Source: Bacteroidales bacterium
GTDB taxonomy: Bacteria > Bacteroidota > Bacteroidia > Bacteroidales > NBLH01
Direction of reading: 5' to 3'
DNA: 11,372 nt
Assembly: GCA_029210905.1 (NCBI GenBank)
Contig: JARGGF010000061.1
Location: 1-11,372 of the forward strand
Positions within the stretch are counted from its first letter, which is position 1. Each line of letters opens with the position of its first letter. The notes beneath the pieces were generated by a model that saw nothing but the letters and a program-made list of their open reading frames with translations, was not told where the DNA came from and searched no databases. Shown here in pieces: positions 1 through 6,414 of the stretch. The translations under genes and the position numbers were made by a program.

Positions 1-137
1 TTAAAAGTTTTGCATTTCCATCGGCAATAAAAAGAATGAGCATCTTGTTCTCAAATACGCCTGATATTGCTATCTTAGGAGCTGCTTCTTTACACTACGA
101 TGAGCAGAAAAAATTAATTTATGACGTACACGACTGA
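1..137 (+). CDS. ROK-family kinase-like protein, C-terminal end only (5' truncated by window)
   Basis: The frame starting at base 3 is open from the left edge to a TGA at 135-137. It encodes about 44 residues that include DIAILGAASLHYDEQ. This closely matches the C-terminus of the next gene (DIAILGAASLYYDAQ) and resembles that of the ROK gene at 4920-5804 (ESAVLGAGALCLQ). I therefore read it as the last part of a ROK (repressor, ORF, kinase) family sugar kinase. The nucleotide-binding and catalytic motifs lie upstream of the window, so activity cannot be judged. Its last 17 bases overlap the start of the following ROK gene, so the two are probably co-transcribed and translationally coupled. 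Confidence 0.8.
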   Translation, partial: KSFAFPSAIKRMSILFSNTPDIAILGAASLHYDEQKKLIYDVHD

Positions 138-1005
138 TCATTTCGAAAAATCTATAATTGGTGTTTTCCTTGATGGAAAGCTTTTAATGACTGGTAAAGT
201 AAAAAACGGAGAAATTATCAGCTCCAATGTCAGAAAAATTGACAGGTACCAATCTGAAGAAGTTATCCTTTCCGACTTGATCAATGCTGTTGCCGATGTA
301 TTTGATAATGATGTAGTTGGAATTGGAATTGGGGTTCCCAGCCTGGTGGATGTTTCGCGAGGAATTGTATATAAAGTGCAGCGTATTCCATCATGGCGCG
401 AGGTGCACCTTAAGGATATTTTAGAAAGTCAGTTTGGTGTAAAAGTTTATGTTAACAATGATGCCAACTGTTTTGCAGTAGGTGAAATGTACTTTGGAAA
501 GGCAAAAAATTACGAAAATGTTGTGGGACTGATAATTGGGCAGGGAGTAGGTGCCGGAATTATATTTAAAGGACATCTTTATTCAGGAACGAATTGCGGA
601 GCTGGTGAGTTTGGCTCAATTCCTTATCGGGAAAACGATTTTGAATATTATTGCAGCGAAAGCTATTTTGATGAAAAATATGGTCTTAGCTTCGATGTTC
701 TTTATGAAAGAGCTAAGAAAAAAGACAAAATTGCCCTTGCTATTTTTGAGCAATATGGATTGGATTTGGGCAATGTATTAAAGTCTGTTATGTATACTAT
801 TGATCCGGAAATAGTTGTGATTGGTGGAAGTATTTCACAAGCCTTTTGTTTCTTTGAAAAATCGATGTGGGAAAAAGTGAATACCTTCACCTATAAACAT
901 ACACTGAAAAAATTAAAAATAGTACAAACCGACAAAACAGACATTGCCATACTTGGAGCCGCTTCCCTGTATTATGATGCACAGAATAGGAGTATGAAGA
1001 AATGA
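121..1005 (+). CDS. ROK-family protein with degenerate ATP-phosphate motifs (possible pseudokinase)
   Basis: This is a 294-residue full-length ROK protein, the same length as the ROK gene at 4920-5804, and the two align throughout. The catalytic-Asp motif NNDANCFAVGE is kept (Asp114), as are GEFGSIPY (Glu163) and the late VIGGS motif. Two nucleotide-binding elements are altered. The N-terminal DxGGTK loop is FLDGKL here (residues 16-21), and the GTGxGSG loop is GQGVGAG (residues 140-146). The alignment needs no indel there, so this is substitution, not frameshift. The ROK zinc motif (GHxxxxxxxxCxCGxxGC) is absent, as it also is in the 4920 gene. The start at 121 overlaps the upstream ROK stop; the next in-frame ATG (187) would cut off the N-terminal strand. 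It may be a weak kinase, a sugar-binding regulator or a partner subunit of the upstream ROK. No helix-turn-helix domain is visible. Confidence 0.85.
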   Translation: MTYTTDHFEKSIIGVFLDGKLLMTGKVKNGEIISSNVRKIDRYQSEEVILSDLINAVADVFDNDVVGIGIGVPSLVDVSRGIVYKVQRIPSWREVHLKDILESQFGVKVYVNNDANCFAVGEMYFGKAKNYENVVGLIIGQGVGAGIIFKGHLYSGTNCGAGEFGSIPYRENDFEYYCSESYFDEKYGLSFDVLYERAKKKDKIALAIFEQYGLDLGNVLKSVMYTIDPEIVVIGGSISQAFCFFEKSMWEKVNTFTYKHTLKKLKIVQTDKTDIAILGAASLYYDAQNRSMKK

Positions 1006-1106
1006 TGCTGGAAATTAGTGCTTCGACTGCGCTCAGCAACCAAGACCCAACAGCCAAAATTAGTAATTGGAAATTGGAAAAGCCCCGAAGTGGGCGACAA
1101 GCAATA

Positions 1107-1127
1107 GCCCAGTGCGTAGCGCTGGGT
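1107..1127. repeat. Short GC-rich hairpin in repeat-derived spacer
   Basis: CCCAGTG (1108-1114) pairs with CGCTGGG (1120-1126) around a 5-nt loop, with one G-U wobble; a further G-U can extend the base. Its GC content contrasts with the AT-rich surroundings. It resembles the dispersed palindromic elements seen between Bacteroidota genes, but I cannot confirm that it is multicopy here. Confidence 0.45.
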
Positions 1128-1145
1128 AATAATAAGAGAATGAAA

Positions 1146-1194
1146 AATGGCGCCAGAAAGGATTTTACAATAAGAAAAAACAACCAGCGCCATT
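1146..1194. repeat. 8-bp inverted repeat AATGGCGC / GCGCCATT
   Basis: Perfect arms lie at 1146-1153 and 1187-1194, 33 bases apart, followed by an A/T-rich run. This could be the end of a small repeat element, or a weak structure downstream of the ROK gene that stops at 1005. The spacer holds no recognisable gene. Confidence 0.4.
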
Positions 1195-1358
1195 AAAAAC
1201 ATTTTTAACGAGAAGTAGGAATAAATGGCCTAGTATCTTAAAAATAAATGAATTAAAATAAGATAGCCGATTAAATTATTTCTTATATCTAATTGTTAAT
1301 CAACGTATTTATGAAACAAATAAATTCATAGAAAACGTAAAATCAGATTAATGAAACG

Positions 1359-1384
1359 ATTGGGACAACCGCCGTAGTCCTAAT
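1359..1384 (+). promoter_or_regulatory. 5'-leader hairpin upstream of the NagB/LmbE gene
   Basis: ATTGGGAC (1359-1366) pairs with GTCCTAAT (1377-1384), giving 8 bp with one G-U and a 10-nt loop (aaccgccgta), 35 bases before the ATG. It is the only GC-rich structure in the last 200 bases of the leader and no poly-T tract follows it. A leader structure affecting mRNA stability or translation is possible. I do not recognise it as a known riboswitch. Confidence 0.45.
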
Positions 1385-1400
1385 TTAACAAATTGTTAAA
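1384..1400. promoter_or_regulatory. Perfect palindrome TTTAACAA-A-TTGTTAAA, candidate operator
   Basis: The arms are 8 bp around a single central base, so it is more likely a DNA site for a dimeric regulator than an RNA hairpin. It lies 20-36 bases before the NagB/LmbE start. The same half-site occurs at 1291-1299 (AATTGTTAA) and upstream of the second fusion gene (TTTAACAA, 10453-10460). In sequence this AT-rich, chance occurrence is a real possibility. Confidence 0.35.
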
Positions 1401-1419
1401 CACTTAAAATATTGTAACA

Positions 1420-3348
1420 ATGGCTAAATTGAATAATTTATCCCTGGAAGAAAAACTTCATAGGAAATATGAAAATATATACACAGGTATTTTCGAAGAT
1501 GCTGATATAGCATCAAAATGGGTGGCTGGTGAAATTGCAGCATTAATTAAAGAAAAAGCCGGAAAAAACGAAACTTGTGTACTCGGCCTTGCCACTGGTT
1601 CAAGTCCGATTGGTGTATACAAAGAACTCGTACACTTGCATCAAACACAAGGACTTAGCTTCAAGAATGTGGTAACATTCAATCTCGATGAATATTACCC
1701 AATGACCCCTGACAGGCAGCAAAGTTATGTGTACTTTATGCACGAACATTTATTTGACCATATTGATATCCCGTCAGAAAACATCAACATTCCCGATGGA
1801 ACAAAAGCAGTGCATGAAATCTACGAATTTTGCCAGGCTTATGAACAAAAAATACAAGTTTTTGGCGGCCTTGATTTACAAATTTTGGGTATTGGACGTA
1901 CGGGGCACATTGGGTTTAACGAACCGGGCTCCAGTTTGAACTCTCCTACACGGCTTATCTCCCTGGATTCCATAACAATAGCTGATGCTGCCGGCGATTT
2001 TTATTCGATAGAAAATGTACCTACCAGGGCCATTACTATGGGAATTGAAACCATTATGGCCGCCAAAAGAATTATCCTGATGGCCTGGGGCGAAAAGAAA
2101 GCGACGGTAATAAAAGAAGCAGTTGAAGGCCCAATTGTTGATCACCTGCCTGCTTCGTATTTGCAGATGCATGCAAATGTCCAGTTTATTCTTGATCAGC
2201 CCGCAGCTAGTGAATTAACCAGAATTGGCTGGCCCTGGCTTGTGCGGGAATGCAGTTGGGATGATAAGCTTGAGAAAAAAGCCACAGCCTGGTTGTGCCA
2301 GAAACTGGATAAACCAATTTTGAAGCTTACCAATCGCGATTATAATGATACTGGTTTAAGTGGTTTACTGGCTGAACGCGGATCGGCCTATAATATTAAT
2401 ATTAAGGTATTTAACAGCTTTCAACACACTATAACAGGCTGGCCTGGAGGTAAACCAAACGAAAGTGACAAATACCGGCCTGAGCGAACCGAGCCCTTTC
2501 CAAAAAAAGTGCTGGTTTTTAGTCCTCATCCTGATGATGATATGTTTGCCATGGGGGGAACACTTATAAGATTGGTGGAGCAGGGCCACCAGGTACACGT
2601 CGCTTACCAAACTTCCGGAAATATTGCAGTTTCTGATGATGATGTGATATTATTTGTTGAATTTATAAAAGGTTTTGAAAATGAATTTAACAAAGATGCC
2701 AAAGTTCAGAACGAATGGGTGAAACATGTAAAGGATTTTATTAAAAACAAAAAACCTGGAGACGTTGATATTGAAGAAGTTAGAAAGATAAAAACGTTGA
2801 TTAGAAAAGGTGAATCAACCTCAGCAGGCAGGTTTGTTGGCATTCCGGATGAGAACATCCATTTTATGAACATGCCTTTTTATGAAACAGGTACCATAAA
2901 AAAGGCCGACTTGAGCAACATTGATGTTCAGCTAGTGGTAGATTTAATGAAAGAAATTAAACCCCACCAGATTTTTGCTGCCGGTGATTTAACCGACCCT
3001 CATGGAACTCACCGCAAGTGCCTGAATGCCATCACAAAAGCGCTTAACATTCTAAAAGACGAAGCATGGATTAAAAATACCTGGGTGTGGTTGTATAAAG
3101 GTCCCTGGCAGGAATTAAAATTATCAGAAGCAGATATGGCTGTTCCACTTAGTCCCGAAGAATTAAAAAAGAAAAGGACAGCTATTTTCTTGCATCGCAC
3201 ACAAAAAGAGACTTTGCATCCCGGCCATGAAAATAAGGAAATATGGCGGCACATCGAAGAGCGAAACATTGCCACAGCGAAAATTTATGATAAATTAGGC
3301 ATGGCTGAGTATGAAGCGATGGAGGTATTTGCAAAATACATTATCTAA
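1420..3348 (+). CDS. nagB: NagB-like glucosamine-6-phosphate deaminase fused to LmbE/PIG-L deacetylase domain
   Basis: A 642-residue cytoplasmic protein with no signal peptide. Residues ~20-275 align with E. coli NagB (GlcN-6-P to fructose-6-P plus ammonia): GLATGSSP, TFNLDEY with Asp90 (E. coli Asp72), and GHIGFNEPGS with His163 and Glu168 (His143, Glu148). The E. coli Asp141 position is Thr161 (GIGRTGH instead of G-x-DGH; codon 1900-1902, ACG). Residues ~360-600 form an LmbE/PIG-L domain: PHPDDD (369-374) with His370 and Asp373 as probable zinc ligands and Asp372 as probable base, the R-x-x-E...GI motif (462-475), and His531 in DPHGTHR as the third ligand. Known LmbE relatives deacetylate GlcNAc-type substrates, so one chain could act on GlcNAc-6-P twice; that coupling is inferred. 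Such long fusions are typical of Bacteroidota. The start follows an AT-rich leader without a Shine-Dalgarno, and ATG 1420 gives the usual N-terminus. Confidence 0.9.
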   Translation: MAKLNNLSLEEKLHRKYENIYTGIFEDADIASKWVAGEIAALIKEKAGKNETCVLGLATGSSPIGVYKELVHLHQTQGLSFKNVVTFNLDEYYPMTPDRQQSYVYFMHEHLFDHIDIPSENINIPDGTKAVHEIYEFCQAYEQKIQVFGGLDLQILGIGRTGHIGFNEPGSSLNSPTRLISLDSITIADAAGDFYSIENVPTRAITMGIETIMAAKRIILMAWGEKKATVIKEAVEGPIVDHLPASYLQMHANVQFILDQPAASELTRIGWPWLVRECSWDDKLEKKATAWLCQKLDKPILKLTNRDYNDTGLSGLLAERGSAYNINIKVFNSFQHTITGWPGGKPNESDKYRPERTEPFPKKVLVFSPHPDDDMFAMGGTLIRLVEQGHQVHVAYQTSGNIAVSDDDVILFVEFIKGFENEFNKDAKVQNEWVKHVKDFIKNKKPGDVDIEEVRKIKTLIRKGESTSAGRFVGIPDENIHFMNMPFYETGTIKKADLSNIDVQLVVDLMKEIKPHQIFAAGDLTDPHGTHRKCLNAITKALNILKDEAWIKNTWVWLYKGPWQELKLSEADMAVPLSPEELKKKRTAIFLHRTQKETLHPGHENKEIWRHIEERNIATAKIYDKLGMAEYEAMEVFAKYII

Positions 3349-3374
3349 ACTTGTCCAGTCATTTAGCATAAAAA

Positions 3375-3402
3375 AGCATCAGGCCTGCAAAATCCTGATG
3401 CT
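3375..3402. terminator. Bidirectional intrinsic terminator between convergent genes
   Basis: AGCATCAGG (3375-3383) and CCTGATGCT (3394-3402) form a perfect 9-bp stem with a 10-nt loop. Read on the - strand the stem is followed by TTTTT, and on the + strand by the pyrimidine-rich CTTTCTTATT. It lies 26 bases past the NagB/LmbE stop and about 105 bases past the GH18 stop, so it can end both convergent transcripts. Confidence 0.85.
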
Positions 3403-3507
3403 CTTTCTTATTAACATTAATTGTTTAATTAAAACCTACATTAAATTACGAAAAATTATTGGATCTAACAATTTTTTTTTAATTCCTGATAGTTTAATAA
3501 ATATATC

Positions 3508-4824
3508 TTACTTTAATTCTTCAGCAATCATATCCAATAAGCTCTTGCCAACATCATTACTATCCTGTGAAATTTCCCATATCATAATCCCGCCCAGATT
3601 ATTGTCTTTAATATATTTAGATTTATTTTTTATTGTAATGGTTCCATTATAAAAAGTATTTCCAATATTGTCCAATAAATGGGCATCAATTCCAGGGTTT
3701 TGACTCAAAATATCAACATATCTGATGCTTTCGGCCAATCCTCCATCTGTATTTTTAAAAGTATAACCATAGAAAGGTACACCAGCAATTAATTTAGCCT
3801 TAGGAAGTTTACGAACATTCAACCAATGATTAATTGAAGGAAGGAAATGTTCGTTATAGCAGGAATGCTGACCATAAGGTGACGCTGCCCAGGTTCCGGT
3901 AAAGTCATAAATCATAAGACCCACGTAGTCAAGATAAGTATGCATGGTATTGTTGAAACAATTGGCATACCATGTCCAACTTGCATTTACAGCAGCAGTT
4001 AACAATTTATCTTTAGGCAACTGAGCTCTTAATTCTTTATATAAATTTTCAAGAGCACTGCGCCGCAACAGATCTTTTTCGCTTGCTCCCAGGTCACTCC
4101 CATCCCATTCCTCATAATCCAGATCAATGCCATCCAGCTTATATTTAATTGCAAAATCGATTAGATTTTTCACAAGTTTTGTTCTTGATTCTGAATTAAG
4201 AATGCATGGAGAAAATTCTGCATTTCCTGCACCGCCGACAGAAATAAGCACAGCCACTCCATTATTATGGGCATTCTCAACTAATCCACTAATTTTATCC
4301 TTAACTTCAGTATCATTAATACTCCCTTCTGAATTAACAGTGATAAAGGCATAAAAAACATGGGTAAGTTTTTCCCATTTCACGCCGGAGCTATAACTCA
4401 GGTTACTCCAGCCTGGCAGATATCCCATTACCTTAAATTCTGAATTTTTAATTACTGCAATATTTACCGAGTCGGCAAGAATTTGATTTTCAGAATTTAT
4501 TGCTGTAAGTTTGAGTGAATGATCACCAACCTCCAGGGCTTCAAATCCATAGTTTTTTTCTTGTGATACTTCACTCCCATTTAATTTCCATGAAAAAGAA
4601 TAAGCAAGTGTATCATTTTTTATAACCGGAGAAATTTGAATAGATTCATTCATCTTAAGGGTGACACTTCTGGAAACTCCAAGATCAATTTTAGCAGCTT
4701 CCTGTTCAATTTCCGATTGATTCTCAGGCAAATCCCCTTTTGATTTCCCACAAAAAGAAAGCATTACAGAAAGGATCACGCATGTAATCCACAATCTTAT
4801 AGTTGAACTAACTATTTTTTTCAT
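3508..4824 (-). CDS. GH18 chitinase-like glycoside hydrolase, probable lipoprotein
   Basis: A 438-residue secreted enzyme. Residues 1-24 are a signal peptide (MKK, then a hydrophobic stretch) followed by Cys25 in LSFC, a lipobox with an unusual Phe at -1, so outer-membrane or periplasmic anchoring is likely but not certain. A linker and a small beta-rich, Ig/PKD-like region (about 45-125) precede the GH18 barrel (about 130-438). The barrel has VLISVGG (192-198), the catalytic DGIDLDYE (231-238, acid/base Glu238, with Asp234 and Asp236), MIYDFTGTW (Tyr306) and the late MIWEIS (Trp416). GH18 enzymes cut beta-1,4-GlcNAc links by substrate-assisted catalysis. Chitin or chito-oligosaccharides fit the neighbours, but an endo-N-acetylglucosaminidase acting on glycoproteins cannot be excluded. 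It lies 95 bases downstream of the ROK gene on the same strand, probably in one transcript. Confidence 0.9.
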   Translation of the reverse strand: MKKIVSSTIRLWITCVILSVMLSFCGKSKGDLPENQSEIEQEAAKIDLGVSRSVTLKMNESIQISPVIKNDTLAYSFSWKLNGSEVSQEKNYGFEALEVGDHSLKLTAINSENQILADSVNIAVIKNSEFKVMGYLPGWSNLSYSSGVKWEKLTHVFYAFITVNSEGSINDTEVKDKISGLVENAHNNGVAVLISVGGAGNAEFSPCILNSESRTKLVKNLIDFAIKYKLDGIDLDYEEWDGSDLGASEKDLLRRSALENLYKELRAQLPKDKLLTAAVNASWTWYANCFNNTMHTYLDYVGLMIYDFTGTWAASPYGQHSCYNEHFLPSINHWLNVRKLPKAKLIAGVPFYGYTFKNTDGGLAESIRYVDILSQNPGIDAHLLDNIGNTFYNGTITIKNKSKYIKDNNLGGIMIWEISQDSNDVGKSLLDMIAEELK

Positions 4825-4919
4825 ACAAATAAAATTTTATGGTTTTTATCTCAATCGTGAAACTGCCTGACATATAAATAATTATTAAGATTATTGTAAT
4901 CGGAAATCACCAATAATGA

Positions 4920-5804
4920 TTAAGCATGCTGTAATTCAGGTAAATATTGCAAACATAAGGCACCAGCACCTAAAACAGCACTCTCAAGCTCCGAAGTCTC
5001 TACAACAAAATGATTCAGTACATCCTTGCTGGGAAAAGTTCGTATAGTTTGCCACATTGATTCCTGAAAATATCTAAATGAGCCTGCAATAGACCCACCA
5101 ATAATAACAGCTTCAGGATCAACAGATAACATGATGGTTTTTATTACATTTCCGATATGAATTCCAAAATCATTGATGATGTTTCTTGCAATTTCATCGC
5201 CTTCACTTGCGGCATAATAGATGTCTTGTCCATTCGATTTAAAAACTTTTTGAAAATAGGAGCTACTGCAGTAAAATTCATAATTTTCATCAAGATAAGG
5301 AATACTTCCAAACTCACCTGAGCCATTGTGGCTTCCCGTAAATAGTTTATTATCGATGATAATGCCGCTTCCTAACCCTGTACCCAATGTTATACCTACA
5401 AAACTCCTGAAGTTTTTCCCTTTACCATAAAACTTTTCACCGATTGCAAAACAATTTGCATCATTATTTACCAAAACAGGCAGTTTAAAATAATTCTCAA
5501 GTTTTTTCTTAAGTTCAACATTTTTCCATGATGGAATATTGGTTACTTTTCTAACAATGCCTTTTTCAATATCCACAAAGCCAGGTACACCAATGCCTAT
5601 AGCATATGTTGATTGATCAATAACCTTTTCAATTGCAGAAATTATATTGTTAAAGATCTCATTCTCTGGCAGATGTGATTCAGTATCTACTTTGCCACGA
5701 ACGACAATTTTATCATTAAGTATTCTTCCTGCATCAATTTTAGTTCCACCAACATCAACCCCAACTATTGATTTTATATTATTTATATCTTCCATTTTAT
5801 ACAT
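4920..5804 (-). CDS. ROK-family sugar kinase, probable GlcNAc kinase
   Basis: A 294-residue ROK kinase with both ATP-phosphate loops intact: DVGGTK (17-22) and GTGLGSG (141-147). The catalytic base Asp115 is in NNDANCFAIGE, Glu164 is in GEFGSIPY, and the late VIGGS motif is present. The Cys-rich zinc motif of typical ROK proteins (GHxxxxxxxxCxCGxxGC) is missing; GEFGSIPYLDENYEFYC stands in its place, and the paralogue at 121-1005 has the same form. There is no DNA-binding domain, so this is an enzyme type rather than a NagC-like repressor. NagP-type permeases deliver unphosphorylated sugar, so a cytoplasmic kinase making GlcNAc-6-P is what the locus needs. The substrate is inferred from context; glucose, glucosamine or N-acetylmannosamine are alternatives. 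The start could be Met1 or Met4 (ATG at 5804 or 5795), and no Shine-Dalgarno separates them. Confidence 0.88.
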   Translation of the reverse strand: MYKMEDINNIKSIVGVDVGGTKIDAGRILNDKIVVRGKVDTESHLPENEIFNNIISAIEKVIDQSTYAIGIGVPGFVDIEKGIVRKVTNIPSWKNVELKKKLENYFKLPVLVNNDANCFAIGEKFYGKGKNFRSFVGITLGTGLGSGIIIDNKLFTGSHNGSGEFGSIPYLDENYEFYCSSSYFQKVFKSNGQDIYYAASEGDEIARNIINDFGIHIGNVIKTIMLSVDPEAVIIGGSIAGSFRYFQESMWQTIRTFPSKDVLNHFVVETSELESAVLGAGALCLQYLPELQHA

Positions 5805-6117
5805 CCAATTTAGAGAACAACAATGAATCGATGCTGCCCTTGATTATGATTTATTTATTTTTAAGCTACGTATTTTTTCCCACTGAGTGACAATAATCCA
5901 TAAATTGCCCAATATCAATTACAATAAATAAGAAATATTTATGCATTAATTTAACGAAGGATTGAACTACTAAATATTTTGAAAATCAGGTCAGAAAACA
6001 GCTATTTGCTGCTTTGCCAAGATAAAATTCATCTCAAAGAACTAATACCCAAATTGAGCGATTATTCGTTAACACTCATGAGAAAAGTTCTGCTCAATCG
6101 ATTAAGTAAATGTAAGC

Positions 6118-6143
6118 GTTCCACCTCACCCATTCGGTGGAAC
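6118..6143. repeat. Perfect 8-bp hairpin GTTCCACC / GGTGGAAC
   Basis: Arms at 6118-6125 and 6136-6143 surround a 10-nt loop (tcacccattc). It is one of three adjacent palindromes in 6118-6220, a clustering typical of a palindromic intergenic element. No T-tract follows in either direction, so it is not an obvious terminator. Confidence 0.5.
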
Positions 6144-6162
6144 ACAACATTTTCTAAATCGG

Positions 6163-6178
6163 TCCGCCTGCTGGCGGA
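6163..6178. repeat. GC-rich hairpin TCCGCC-tgct-GGCGGA
   Basis: A perfect 6-bp stem with a 4-nt loop in otherwise AT-rich DNA. Palindromes of the form TCCGCC(N4)GGCGGA are, from memory, common between genes in Bacteroidota genomes, so this is probably a dispersed repeat copy. A genome-wide count would settle it. Confidence 0.5.
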
Positions 6179-6220
6179 TAAGTAAAGCGCTTGTTCGCAG
6201 TGCTCCAACCGCTTTACTTA
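6179..6220. repeat. 11-bp perfect inverted repeat TAAGTAAAGCG / CGCTTTACTTA
   Basis: Arms at 6179-6189 and 6210-6220 are 20 bases apart and directly abut the GC hairpin at 6163-6178. The right arm with its flank (AACCGCTTTACTTAGGCAA) strongly resembles the right arm of the inverted repeat at 7871-7951 (AACCGCTTTCCTAAGCAAA). The two structures lie on either side of the transporter gene. The element may be a small repeat (MITE-like) or part of the transporter mRNA 3' end. Confidence 0.55.
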
Positions 6221-6339
6221 GGCAATATTAACAAGCCCATGATAGCCATCAATAAAGATGTAGCCAGTAATACAACAATTCCAGAGATACACTTTACCTA
6301 TTATTAGTTTGCGGCATCTAATTAACAGGTAAGAAAATA

Positions 6340-6370
6340 TGGCAGCTTTTGATTATAGAAGACGCTGCCA
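6340..6370 (-). terminator. Weak terminator-like hairpin after the transporter gene
   Basis: TGGCAGC (6340-6346) and GCTGCCA (6364-6370) form a perfect 7-bp stem with a 17-nt loop, 44 bases past the transporter stop. On the - strand it is followed by TATTTTC, a poor T-tract, so termination may be partial. Confidence 0.4.
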
Positions 6371-6414
6371 GTTTGATGAACTTATTTATATAAATATTAA
6401 AATTTACATTAATA

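Larger units (their letters stand above)
1006..1419. other. 414-bp non-coding gap: repeat remnants plus nagB leader
   Basis: No convincing gene is present. The left half (about 1009-1200) is a patchwork of repeat-like pieces. It includes a stretch of the type CTTCGACTGCGCTCAGC, which I recall as common between genes in Bacteroidota, and three heptamers ATTAGTA/ATTGGAA/ATTGGAA (1059-1079) that resemble the array at 7972-8089. It also has a GCCC/GGGC hairpin (1082-1095), a CCCAGTG/CGCTGGG hairpin (1108-1126), and an 8-bp inverted repeat AATGGCGC/GCGCCATT (1146-1153 and 1187-1194). The right half is very AT-rich and ends in the hairpin and palindromes listed separately before the NagB/LmbE gene. 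I found no clear TAnnTTTG promoter on the + strand. Confidence 0.6.
5805..6414. other. 610-bp non-coding gap rich in hairpins
   Basis: I see no supported gene between the transporter stop and the ROK start. From right to left (the - strand direction) it holds a weak terminator-like hairpin (6340-6370), an 11-bp inverted repeat (6179-6220), a GC hairpin (6163-6178) and an 8-bp hairpin (6118-6143). A stretch of about 300 bases with little visible structure follows, leading to the ROK start. The size and the terminator-like element suggest that the ROK/GH18 pair has its own promoter. I could not find a clean TAnnTTTG box for it. Confidence 0.6.

Noticed and set aside
121..183. Frameshift explaining the altered N-terminal loop of the ROK protein
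   Set aside because: The alignment with the 4920-5804 ROK has equal length on both sides of the loop (nine residues between the Gly-Val and the next Gly), so there is no indel to compensate.
1002..1196. 64-residue open frame after the degenerate ROK gene
   Set aside because: It runs through hairpins and heptamer-like repeat pieces, has no recognisable motif, and competes with open frames on the other strand. It is best explained as repeat-derived sequence.
1900..1902. Sequencing error as the cause of Thr in place of Asp141 in the 642-aa protein
   Set aside because: Asp codons (GAT/GAC) to ACG would need more than one base change, the flanking frame is intact, and from memory GIGRTGHIGFNEPGS is a recurring form in Bacteroidota fusions.
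3311..3652. 113-residue + strand frame across the convergent gene ends
   Set aside because: It overlaps the end of the NagB/LmbE gene, the terminator hairpin and the 3' end of GH18, and its composition is that of translated AT-rich spacer.
5979..6185. 68-residue + strand frame in the gap before the transporter
   Set aside because: It passes through the palindromes at 6118-6178 and has no domain or conserved-looking features.
6214..6297. Short hydrophobic - strand frame (27 codons, including LLATSLLMAIMGLLILPK) just downstream of the transporter
   Set aside because: It looks like a membrane helix, but two stops precede it, there is no start codon before the middle of the stretch, and its stop falls inside an inverted repeat. 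An overlapping frame is equally open, so chance is more likely than a gene fragment.
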